Positions 1 through 5,842 of a stretch of 7,365 nucleotides of DNA are shown here, piece after piece; position 1 is the first letter of the stretch; each line of letters begins with the position of its first letter. The translations under genes and the position numbers were made by a program. The notes under the pieces are model-generated. The model ran no database searches, had not been told where the DNA came from, and worked only from the letters and a program-made list of their open reading frames with translations. Source of the DNA: Bacteroidales bacterium (GTDB lineage Bacteria > Bacteroidota > Bacteroidia > Bacteroidales > UBA932); NCBI GenBank assembly GCA_017548445.1, contig JAFYZZ010000041.1:1-7365 (forward strand), in the 5' to 3' direction.

Positions 1-1
1 C

Positions 2-1021
2 CTGGAGATCGACGGGCCCGAGGCTTTCGGCAGTTTCCTCAGGGTACGCGGCGGGGCCATCATCCAGTCGCTCAACCTCGGTTTCAGGATGAACATCGAG
101 GAGGAACGGGCGGCGGTGCTGAGCACCTTCATCGCGGAGATCGCTTCCAAGTTCGGTTCGCTCCGGGGCGAGGTGCTCGTGCCTTTCCTGCCCGACGTGG
201 AGCTGGAGGGGGTGGATTTCCGGATTCCCGTGCGTGGCGATAGGCTCGCCCTGTTGGAGCTCGGCGCCAAGAACGCCCGGGAATTCCGCGCCAATTCGCT
301 CAAGCAGCGCGAGCACACCAATCCGGACGAATTCCGGGCGGCGGTGCTCGAGGAACTGCGCAAAGCGCTGGGAATGAAAGAACTGCCCGTGCATATGGAG
401 TGTTTCGACAACTCCAACATCCAGGGCACGAATCCGGTGGCCTCCTGCGTGGTGTTCCGGAATGCGGAACCCGCCAAGAAGGATTACCGCAAATTCAAGA
501 TCAAGACGGTGGTGGGCGCCAACGACTACGCTTCGATGAAGGAGGTGGTGAACCGCCGCTATGCGCGCCTGCTCGAAGAAGCGCCGGACGACCTGCCGCA
601 GCTGGTGGTGATCGACGGTGGCAAGGGGCAGCTGGATTTCGCCTGGCAGGCGCTCTGCGAACTGGGCATCCAGGACCGCCTGACCGTGATCGGCCTGGCG
701 AAACGCCTGGAGGAGGTCATCCGCGTGGGCGACCCGTATCCCCTCTTTCTCGACCGCAATTCGCAGGCGCTCAAGGTTCTGCAGCGCATCCGCGATGAAG
801 CGCACCGTTTCGGTATCACTTTCCACCGCTCGCTGCGCAGCAAGGCCGCCATCCAGTCGGCGCTGCGTGGTATCAAGGGTGTGGGAGAGCAGACGGAGCA
901 GCGGCTGCTGATGCATTTCGGCAGCGTGGCGCGCATCGCGGCCGCCCCGGAAGAAGAACTGTCCGCGCTGGTCGGCCCCGTGCTGGCCCGCAGGATCCGT
1001 GAACAGCTGAACAATGGATAA
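2..1021 (+). CDS. uvrC: UvrABC excision nuclease subunit C, C-terminal part (5' end outside window)
   Basis: UvrC makes the two incisions flanking a DNA lesion in nucleotide excision repair, acting with UvrA and UvrB in the cytoplasm. The open frame runs in from the left edge without a start, leaving 339 residues, a little over half of the usual 600 or so. The GIY-YIG nuclease domain (3' incision) and the UVR domain that binds UvrB should lie off the left edge. What is visible is the RNase H-like endonuclease domain (5' incision): FDNSN at about residue 135, VVIDGGKGQ at about 203 and RDEAHRFGI at about 265. These supply the Asp (nt 407-409), Asp (614-616) and His (803-805) expected of the catalytic triad. 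A helix-hairpin-helix tail with GIKGVGEQ follows from about residue 286 to the end. An ATG at 89 is internal, since conserved UvrC-like sequence (for example FLRVRGGAIIQSLN) continues upstream of it. The stop overlaps the next gene by 8 bp. Family identity is very secure. Confidence 0.96.
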   Translation: MEIDGPEAFGSFLRVRGGAIIQSLNLGFRMNIEEERAAVLSTFIAEIASKFGSLRGEVLVPFLPDVELEGVDFRIPVRGDRLALLELGAKNAREFRANSLKQREHTNPDEFRAAVLEELRKALGMKELPVHMECFDNSNIQGTNPVASCVVFRNAEPAKKDYRKFKIKTVVGANDYASMKEVVNRRYARLLEEAPDDLPQLVVIDGGKGQLDFAWQALCELGIQDRLTVIGLAKRLEEVIRVGDPYPLFLDRNSQALKVLQRIRDEAHRFGITFHRSLRSKAAIQSALRGIKGVGEQTEQRLLMHFGSVARIAAAPEEELSALVGPVLARRIREQLNNG

Positions 1022-1757
1022 ATCGGAGAAATTCAACAAATGGTTCAACGCCTTCATCCTTGCGGGGATGGCGGCGGTAACGCTGCTGGTGCTCTTTTTC
1101 AAGCTGCGCGGCGCCGAGGACGGGAAAACCCTGCTGGTCATCGCGGCCGTGGGTTCGCTCGCCGGCGTGCTGGCCAACGTGTTTTCGGCCAACGGGCGCA
1201 TCCTGACCTTCCTCTTCGGGCTCATAGATGTGTCCATTTACGGTGCGATGTGCCTGGTGGACGGCAAGTACGGCAACGCGGCGCTGCACCTGCTCTATTT
1301 CCTGCCTATGCAACTGGTGGGGTTCCTGCAGTGGCGCAGGCGGGGGGCCGGAGACGGCGGGAAACTTCGTGCGCGCCGCCTGGACGGAAAGAAGTGGCTG
1401 CTGGTGTCGGCGGTTTTCCTAGTGGGGCTTGTGGCGGCCTATTTCATCCTCTGCGCCCTGGACAAGGAGGAGGCGGCCGGGGTGGTGCGCTGGCTGGTGC
1501 TGACGGACGCCCTGTCGATGATGTGCAATATCCTTGGCCAGTGGCTGATGTCCACCGCTTATATGGAGCAGTGGATCTTCTGGATCGGCGTGAACATCGC
1601 ATCCGTGGTGATGTGGGTGCTCACGCTGCGCCGTTCGCCGGACTCTTCTTTCGCACTTGTCTACGTGGTGAAATATGCCTTCTACCTGCTGAATTCCCTC
1701 AACGGGCTGCGCATCTGGATCGGGTTGAGCCGGCCGGATGCCGGGCGGGATGCATAA
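1014..1757 (+). CDS. pnuC: PnuC-family vitamin transporter (probably nicotinamide riboside)
   Basis: An inner-membrane protein of 247 residues, normal for the PnuC family, which carries nicotinamide riboside into the cell by facilitated diffusion for NAD salvage. Hydrophobic segments lie near residues 12-29, 40-57, 63-81, 89-107, 128-147, 157-178, 187-205 and 213-230. Family signatures are visible: FGLIDVSIYG at 68-77, a PMQLVGFLQW block at 98-107 with the conserved Pro-x-Gln...Gly...Trp pattern, and a second block with D165, Y183, E185, W187, W190 and N194. The loop at 108-127 is basic and hydrophilic. The ATG overlaps the end of uvrC by 8 bp, so the two are probably cotranscribed and translationally coupled. 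Bacteroidota also have PnuT, a thiamine-transporting member of the same family. No thiamine gene, outer-membrane receptor or TPP riboswitch is seen nearby, which mildly favours nicotinamide riboside, but the substrate is inferred from family only. Confidence 0.85.
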   Translation: MDKSEKFNKWFNAFILAGMAAVTLLVLFFKLRGAEDGKTLLVIAAVGSLAGVLANVFSANGRILTFLFGLIDVSIYGAMCLVDGKYGNAALHLLYFLPMQLVGFLQWRRRGAGDGGKLRARRLDGKKWLLVSAVFLVGLVAAYFILCALDKEEAAGVVRWLVLTDALSMMCNILGQWLMSTAYMEQWIFWIGVNIASVVMWVLTLRRSPDSSFALVYVVKYAFYLLNSLNGLRIWIGLSRPDAGRDA

Positions 1758-1767
1758 GAGCACGATG

Positions 1768-1799
1768 TTTGCATTTGTCAATTATTATTCGTTACTTTG
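1768..1799 (+). promoter_or_regulatory. Bacteroidales-type promoter of acpP
   Basis: TTTG at 1768-1771 and TTACTTTG at 1792-1799 are separated by 20 bp. This matches the known Bacteroidales housekeeping promoter (-33 TTTG, -7 TAnnTTTG) except for one base in the -7 box. Transcription would start near 1803-1806, giving an AT-rich leader of about 48 nt before acpP. No Shine-Dalgarno is visible in the leader, which is usual in this phylum. The match is by eye. Confidence 0.7.
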
Positions 1800-1852
1800 C
1801 ACGGTTGTTACAAAGGCGATTGTACTATAAAACTTAATATCTAAAAATTGTT

Positions 1853-2095
1853 ATGGAATACGCAGAAATCGTAGAGAAGGTGAAGGCGATCATCGTCGAC
1901 AAGCTCGGCGTGGACCCTTCCGAGGTTACCGAGACCGCCAACTTTACCAATGACCTGGGTGCAGACTCCCTCGATACCGTGGAGCTTCTTATGGAATTCG
2001 AGAAGGTGTTCGGCATCAAGATCCCCGACGAGGAAACGAGCACGATTGCGACCGTCAAGGACGCTTGCGACAAAGTCGCCGAGAAGCTCGCCTAA
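1853..2095 (+). CDS. acpP: Acyl carrier protein
   Basis: A complete 80-residue acidic acyl carrier protein. It carries growing acyl chains on a 4'-phosphopantetheine arm for fatty acid synthesis and donates hydroxyacyl groups to lipid A synthesis. The prosthetic-group site is the Ser39 of the motif [11 protein letters not shown], and the surrounding helix II is canonical. Length and the four-helix pattern are normal for a type II ACP. The ATG at 1853 is the only sensible start and sits after an AT-rich leader with no Shine-Dalgarno. The gene has its own promoter upstream and a strong hairpin terminator 22 nt after the stop, so it appears monocistronic. That is unusual, as acpP is commonly followed by fabF. 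Because it stands alone, it could in principle be a second ACP with a dedicated role, but its sequence looks like the housekeeping protein. Confidence 0.95.
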   Translation: MEYAEIVEKVKAIIVDKLGVDPSEVTETANFTNDLGADSLDTVELLMEFEKVFGIKIPDEETSTIATVKDACDKVAEKLA

Positions 2096-2117
2096 CCAAA
2101 CAGGAAATCCTTACACC

Positions 2118-2149
2118 AAAGGACCGGCCCATTCGAGCCGGTCCTTTTT
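2118..2149 (+). terminator. Rho-independent terminator of acpP, possibly bidirectional
   Basis: An 11-bp perfect stem (2118-2128 paired with 2137-2147, core GGACCGGC / GCCGGTCC) closes an 8-nt loop and ends in a run of five T at 2145-2149. It lies 22 nt after the acpP stop. The minus-strand DUF4270 gene stops at 2167, so the same hairpin is about 19 nt past its end. On that strand the T tract is weaker (TTTGGTGTAA), so termination in that direction is likely but less certain. Confidence 0.88.
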
Positions 2150-2166
2150 GTGTATGTCGTACCGTC

Positions 2167-3825
2167 TTATTCCTGGTTGGGAAGGGCGAAGGTCAGCAGA
2201 AGCTTCGGAACCTTGTCCGCATCGGGGTCGGCCGGGCCGTGCAGGGTGGCGCGGTAGAAGCGGTCCTTGTCCAGCTTGACCGTCTGGGTGGTGGAAGTCT
2301 GCGCCATACTGGCATACTGGGCCATCATCGCGTAGTTGAGATAGTTGCTGTAGCCGTAGTCGCCATAGCCGTAACCGCCATACCCGCCGTAACCGTATCC
2401 GCCATAACCGCCATACCCGCCGTACATTCCGTTGTAGTAGCTGGAATAGGCGAGGTAATTGAGCATTTCCTGCTGCTCCTTGCTGGTGGTGCTGACGTTC
2501 AGCTGCAGTTCCTGGGCCATTATGAGCAGCCAGATGTCGTAGTTGCCCCTGGCGAGGTTCCTGGCTCCCACGCTTTCGGTCTTGCTTTCGTCCACCTTGA
2601 GCAGTTCCTGCATATGGTAGGTGATGTCCGGGGCGTAACGGAAGTGCGAGCGATCGATGTCGCCCTGGTTCTCGTCGCTGGAACTGGAATCGGTCAGTCC
2701 CATAAACGAGGTGCCGTCGTCGCTGACGAACCGGCAGGTGGGCGAGAGACGGTAGGGCCAGATGTCCATTTCCTTATAGTCTTCCGGGAAGTCGAAGGGG
2801 AAGACGAGGGAGGCCTTGTTGATGACGGCGTCCTGGGGGTCGCCGCCAGCGGCCGAGATGGCCTGTTCGACCTGGCGCTTCAAACTGCGGGCGGAAATGA
2901 CGGGTTTGAGCCCGCCGCCGCCCTCGACCCAGATGGTCTCTTCCGCATCCCCGGCGCGATCGCGGGTCTGCTGCCCGGTAACGTTGAGGCAGTACTGCGG
3001 GAAGGTGCCCGTATAGGCGTTGAACAGGGAGTCGATGTCGAAGAAATCGGCCGCGCCGTAGTAGAAGATCATCACCGTGTCCTTGCGCACCCCGTTCAGT
3101 TCGGCGGAATAGTGCAGGGTTGCATAGTTGCCCTTCACGTACTTGTTGTTGGCGTCGTAGGAAAGCTGGACGTCCAGCATATTGATGCGTCCGCCGTCGC
3201 CTTCCGGCAGGTCGGATTCGATGTAGATGCCGGGGAACCTGGACAGGAACGTCTTCATATCGGCCACGTCGTCCTTGGTGAGCTGCAGGTACTTCTTGCC
3301 GAACTCCTCCGTGAAGTCGAAGGAAAGGGAATCGGTTCCGTTGTACACCGGGGTGCCCTTGGTAACCGGCTTGCTCCCGTGCGCCAGGGTCTGGTTGAGG
3401 TCGTATTTCTCGACGTCCAGGGCCTCGGACAGTTCGTACACGTGCAGGTGCTGGAGGATGTTTTCCTGGGAGGGGTCCAGGAAAGAGAGGGTGTCGCGGG
3501 CCGCAGCGAAGTGGAAGCTCTTGAACACGGGGTCCTTCCCCACGTTGAATTCCCCGTAGATGACCGGCACGAGCGCAAATGCGCTGGCGCGCGTGGTGAG
3601 GCCGAATTCACCCTCGCGGATGGCACCGACGGTGATGCGGTCGTCGGAGAAACCGGACAGGTTGTCCGCCATCTGCATCGTAATGCCCTCCAGGGGAATC
3701 TCCGCCGTGTGGAAGGTGTAGGTTTCGGTGACGGGCACGAAGGCGCCTCCGATGGAACTGTTGGTCTCTATGCAGGAGAGGCAGCAGACGAGGGTCGCCG
3801 CCAGTGCGAGGAATCTTGTTTTCAT
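2167..3825 (-). CDS. DUF4270 family lipoprotein with Gly-Tyr-rich tract
   Basis: A 552-residue predicted lipoprotein of unknown function. The N-terminus MKTRFLALAATLVCCLSC is a lipoprotein signal peptide with a relaxed lipobox (lipidated Cys18), placing the protein in the outer or inner membrane. The mature part resembles DUF4270 proteins of Bacteroidota: an early VPVTETYTFHTAEIPLEGI region, a MADNLSGFSDDRITVGAI segment with a following FGLTTRASA, and KDTLSFLDPSQENILQ further on. A striking Gly-Tyr tract occupies about residues 468-495, and the protein ends about 57 residues later. The frame stays open upstream to 4002, inside the neighbouring gene, but the signal peptide fixes the start near 3825. 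That is 1 nt after the neighbour's stop; an ATG at 3837 (MNFKMK) would overlap it by 11 nt. The two genes are thus almost certainly cotranscribed. The mature protein may be secreted or surface exposed; this is not shown by the sequence. Confidence 0.85.
   Translation of the reverse strand: MKTRFLALAATLVCCLSCIETNSSIGGAFVPVTETYTFHTAEIPLEGITMQMADNLSGFSDDRITVGAIREGEFGLTTRASAFALVPVIYGEFNVGKDPVFKSFHFAAARDTLSFLDPSQENILQHLHVYELSEALDVEKYDLNQTLAHGSKPVTKGTPVYNGTDSLSFDFTEEFGKKYLQLTKDDVADMKTFLSRFPGIYIESDLPEGDGGRINMLDVQLSYDANNKYVKGNYATLHYSAELNGVRKDTVMIFYYGAADFFDIDSLFNAYTGTFPQYCLNVTGQQTRDRAGDAEETIWVEGGGGLKPVISARSLKRQVEQAISAAGGDPQDAVINKASLVFPFDFPEDYKEMDIWPYRLSPTCRFVSDDGTSFMGLTDSSSSDENQGDIDRSHFRYAPDITYHMQELLKVDESKTESVGARNLARGNYDIWLLIMAQELQLNVSTTSKEQQEMLNYLAYSSYYNGMYGGYGGYGGYGYGGYGGYGYGDYGYSNYLNYAMMAQYASMAQTSTTQTVKLDKDRFYRATLHGPADPDADKVPKLLLTFALPNQE
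2372..2424 (-). repeat. Short tandem repeat encoding Gly-Tyr tract in the DUF4270 protein
   Basis: A 20-bp sequence (plus strand TAACCGCCATACCCGCCGTA) occurs exactly at 2372-2391 and again at 2405-2424, 33 bp apart, with related degenerate copies between and after it down to about 2341. In the coding strand this gives an 11-residue periodicity of Tyr-Gly-Gly and Tyr-Gly units (residues about 468-495 of the lipoprotein). The copies are in frame, so the tract can grow or shrink without breaking the gene. Confidence 0.85.
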
Positions 3826-3826
3826 C

Positions 3827-4645
3827 TTAAAGTTCATCGTAAAAACCGCAGTACGCGTCGACATAGCTCCCGTCTTCCAGGGCCTGGCGGTCGAACGGCA
3901 GGATGGGGAGGCCGAGCGATTTGCAGTAGTCGACAATTTCCGGCTCCACCTTTTCCGCGCCGAGGATGATGCCGTCGGCGTACTGCGCGGCAGTTCGAGC
4001 AAGATTTATGCCAGTGGGGTCTTCCAGGGCCGGGATGTCCTTGCGGGTGACGGGCCCGAAGCAGGCCTTGTCGGCGAAGGCCGGCTCGAACGGAACGTCC
4101 GGCGTGTCGTCGTACAGCGACAGGACCACCTTGCTGTTGGAGAAGATGGGGTCGTCCTTGTAGGCCTTCTTCAGGTACACGGGGACGAGCTGCGAGATCC
4201 AGCCCTGACAGTGGATGACGTCCGGCGCCCAGCGCAGTTTCTTGACCGTCTCGAGCACGCCGCGGGCGAAGAAGACGGCTCTTTCGTCGTTGTCGGCGAA
4301 GAACTTGCCGGAAGGGTCGGCGAAGGTCTGCTTGCGCCGGAAATAATCCTCGTTGTCGATGAAATAGACTTGGATGCGGGCGGACGAGATGGAGGCTACC
4401 TTGATGATGAGGGGGCGGTCCACCTCGCCGACGATGATGTTCATTCCGGAGAGGCGGATGACCTCGTGGAGCTGGTTCGTGCGTTCGTTGATGCAGCCGT
4501 AACGGGGCATAAACGAGCGGATTTCCCGCTTGCGCTCCTGGATGCCCTGGGGCAGGTAGCGTCCGACCTTGGCGATATCGGACTCCGGGAGATAGGGAAA
4601 AATCTCGGAGTTCACGAAGAGTATTTTCTGCTTAATATCGCTCAT
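3827..4645 (-). CDS. Single-domain glycogen/starch synthase-like protein (GT5 N-terminal domain only)
   Basis: A 272-residue cytoplasmic protein related to the N-terminal (GT5) domain of glycogen/starch synthase. The start reads KILFVNSEIFPYLPESDIAK, aligning with the synthase SEI...KTGGL entry, but the KTGGL motif that binds ADP-glucose is replaced by PESDI. The PDVIHCQGWISQL segment at 141-153 matches the synthase H-x-H-D-W-H region with the second and third His and the Asp changed. Other visible blocks are SFMPRYGCINER (44-55) and IQVYFIDNEDYF (91-102). True GlgA is about 480 residues with a second Rossmann (GT1-type) domain; here the frame ends with a normal stop and DUF4270 begins directly, so the short form appears genuine rather than broken. 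Short proteins of this kind are annotated as glycogen synthase in many Bacteroidota. Synthase activity is doubtful. The start at 4645 precedes the conserved first strand and no internal Met precedes that block. Confidence 0.85.
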   Translation of the reverse strand: MSDIKQKILFVNSEIFPYLPESDIAKVGRYLPQGIQERKREIRSFMPRYGCINERTNQLHEVIRLSGMNIIVGEVDRPLIIKVASISSARIQVYFIDNEDYFRRKQTFADPSGKFFADNDERAVFFARGVLETVKKLRWAPDVIHCQGWISQLVPVYLKKAYKDDPIFSNSKVVLSLYDDTPDVPFEPAFADKACFGPVTRKDIPALEDPTGINLARTAAQYADGIILGAEKVEPEIVDYCKSLGLPILPFDRQALEDGSYVDAYCGFYDEL

Positions 4646-4650
4646 AACTA

Positions 4651-4658
4651 CAAAGATA
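4651..4658 (-). promoter_or_regulatory. -7 promoter box of the GT5-like / DUF4270 pair
   Basis: On the minus strand TATCTTTG at 4658-4651 is a perfect TAnnTTTG box. Only 5 nt separate it from the ATG at 4645, so transcription would begin at or within a base or two of the start codon, giving a leaderless or nearly leaderless mRNA. No good -33 TTTG is found at the usual spacing; the upstream region is A-rich. The call rests on the -7 box alone. Confidence 0.55.
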
Positions 4659-4666
4659 AGAATTAT

Positions 4667-4697
4667 TTTCCATTTTTTTGTCTTTTCACTATCTTTG
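4667..4697 (+). promoter_or_regulatory. Promoter of the ftsX envelope operon
   Basis: TATCTTTG at 4690-4697 is a perfect Bacteroidales -7 box. TTTC at 4667-4670, 19 bp upstream, is a three-out-of-four match to the -33 TTTG. Transcription would start near 4702-4704. The 5' leader is then only about 13-15 nt, and it contains GGAGG at 4709-4713, 3 nt before the ATG at 4717. This is an unusually clear Shine-Dalgarno for the group, though its spacing is short. Confidence 0.65.
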
Positions 4698-4716
4698 AGG
4701 TCTAAATTGGAGGATT

Positions 4717-5595
4717 ATGGCCCGACCGGAGAAAAAGTTGATGAGGAAACGCATTGTCAATGCCTACCTGTCCAGCGTAATCAGCATCAGCCTGGTGCTC
4801 CTGCTGACCGGCATCGCCGCCTTGCTGATCGTCAACGCGGGCAGCGTCTCGAAATACCTCAAGGAAAATGTGCAGGTCTCGGTCCTGCTGAAGGACGACG
4901 TCACGGAAGAGCAGGCGGAAGGCTTCGCCGCCACCCTGGACGCCGCCCCCTATGTCCATTCCGTGCGCGTGGTCACGCGCGAGGAAGGCGCCGAGGAGCT
5001 GAAGGAGATGCTGGGCGAGGATTTCCTGGACGTGTTCGAGACGTCCCCCGTTCCGCTTTCGGTGGACGTGACGCTAGCTGCGGAATACGTGCAGACCGAC
5101 AGCCTGGCCGTGGTCACGCAGGCCCTTTCCGCGTCCCCGCTCGTCGACGAGGTGTCCACCCAGCAGTCCCTGGTCGAGGCGCTGACCTCCAACCTGGCGA
5201 AGATCTCGCTCATCCTGGGCGTCTTCATCCTGCTGCTGCTGTTCATCTCGTTCGTGCTCATCAACAACACGGTGCGGGTAAGCGTTTTCGCGAGGCGTTT
5301 CTCGATCCACACGATGAAGCTGGTGGGCGCCACGCGCGGCTTCATCCGCGCCCCCTTCATCCGCGGGGCCGTGCTGCAGGGGCTGGCCGCCTCGGCGCTG
5401 GCCGTGGGAATGCTGTGGGCCTTGCTGGCGGCGTTGAAGAAGTCGTTCCCGGAACTGTTCACCGTTATTACCGGGCGTTCGATGCTGCTGGTGTGCGGGA
5501 TCGTCGTCGCCTGCGGCATCCTGCTCTGCGTGATCTCCACCTATTTCGTGGTGAACAAGCTGGTGTCCGCTTCCAAGGATGATTTATATTATTGA
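4717..5595 (+). CDS. ftsX: Cell division protein FtsX
   Basis: FtsX is the membrane subunit of the FtsEX complex, an ABC-type assembly at the division site that activates peptidoglycan hydrolases. The 292-residue protein has the expected topology: a short cytoplasmic N-terminus, TM1 near residues 18-41, a periplasmic domain of about 120 residues (42-162), then TM2 (163-183), TM3 (216-240) and TM4 (256-280). The conserved cytoplasmic segment between TM2 and TM3 reads NNTVRVSVFARRFSIHTMKL followed by VGATRGFIRAPF, an FtsX hallmark. The start at 4717 follows a GGAGG and agrees with the usual short basic N-terminus. It heads an operon of envelope genes; ftsE, encoding the ATPase partner, is not adjacent. 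Separation of ftsX from ftsE is common in Bacteroidota. The next gene begins 4 nt after the stop. Confidence 0.93.
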   Translation: MARPEKKLMRKRIVNAYLSSVISISLVLLLTGIAALLIVNAGSVSKYLKENVQVSVLLKDDVTEEQAEGFAATLDAAPYVHSVRVVTREEGAEELKEMLGEDFLDVFETSPVPLSVDVTLAAEYVQTDSLAVVTQALSASPLVDEVSTQQSLVEALTSNLAKISLILGVFILLLLFISFVLINNTVRVSVFARRFSIHTMKLVGATRGFIRAPFIRGAVLQGLAASALAVGMLWALLAALKKSFPELFTVITGRSMLLVCGIVVACGILLCVISTYFVVNKLVSASKDDLYY

Positions 5596-5599
5596 TTGT

Positions 5600-5839
5600 A
5601 TGGAGAATAATGATAAGATGGCCGTTTCCCGAAAGGGTTTGCGCCTGATGCTGGCCGGTGTGCTCGTGATGGCTGCCGGTTATATCCTGTTGATGGGCGG
5701 CGGCTCCGACGACCCGCAGGTGTTCAATTACGCGATGTTCAATTTCCGCCGTCTCGTGGCGGCTCCCGTCGTGATCATCGCAGGCATCGTCGTGGAGGTG
5801 GTTGCCATTGCGGGCGTCTGCCGCAAGAAGAAAAACTAG
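5600..5839 (+). CDS. DUF3098 family small membrane protein
   Basis: A 79-residue protein with two predicted membrane helices (about residues 13-32 and 52-73) joined by a short loop. The loop contains the family-type GGGSDDPQVFN motif (33-43) and a NFRRLVAAP segment (48-56). It ends in a basic tail, CRKKKN. The function is unknown. In Bacteroidota, DUF3098 proteins are found between ftsX and uppP, as here, which suggests a role linked to division or envelope synthesis; that is inference from position only. An ATG at 5579 would overlap ftsX by 17 bp, but its added residues do not look like the family, so 5600 is preferred; 5618 is a less likely third choice. The gene is 4 nt after ftsX and 3 nt before uppP, so cotranscription is very likely. 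Confidence 0.85.
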   Translation: MENNDKMAVSRKGLRLMLAGVLVMAAGYILLMGGGSDDPQVFNYAMFNFRRLVAAPVVIIAGIVVEVVAIAGVCRKKKN

Positions 5840-5842
5840 CGT

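Noticed and set aside
1728..1757. Possible GC-rich hairpin (GCCGG / CCGGC type) at the end of pnuC as a terminator
   Set aside because: The stem is short, lies inside the coding sequence and has no T tract after it.
1040..1837. A 265-codon plus-strand frame overlapping pnuC in another frame
   Set aside because: The pnuC frame encodes a multi-pass membrane protein with family motifs. This frame gives an Arg/Gly/Ala-rich product without any pattern and runs through the acpP promoter.
2341..2440. Repeats considered as a CRISPR or regulatory repeat array
   Set aside because: The repeats are in frame with a lipoprotein gene, degenerate, and have no unique spacers, so they are best read as a protein repeat tract.
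2065..3969. A 634-codon plus-strand open frame opposite the DUF4270 gene
   Set aside because: Its product is a low-quality Val/Gly/Glu-rich sequence with no recognisable family. It overlaps acpP at the start and runs through the terminator. The opposite frame has a signal peptide and family motifs. Long antisense frames are expected in GC-rich coding DNA.
3826..4002. N-terminal extension of the DUF4270 frame to an upstream ATG at 4002
   Set aside because: The extra 59 residues lie within the GT5-like coding region, look like out-of-frame sequence, and would bury the lipoprotein signal peptide.
3728..4705. A 325-codon plus-strand open frame opposite the GT5-like gene
   Set aside because: Antisense shadow of a clearly conserved protein. 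It runs on through the divergent promoter region and shows no domain pattern.
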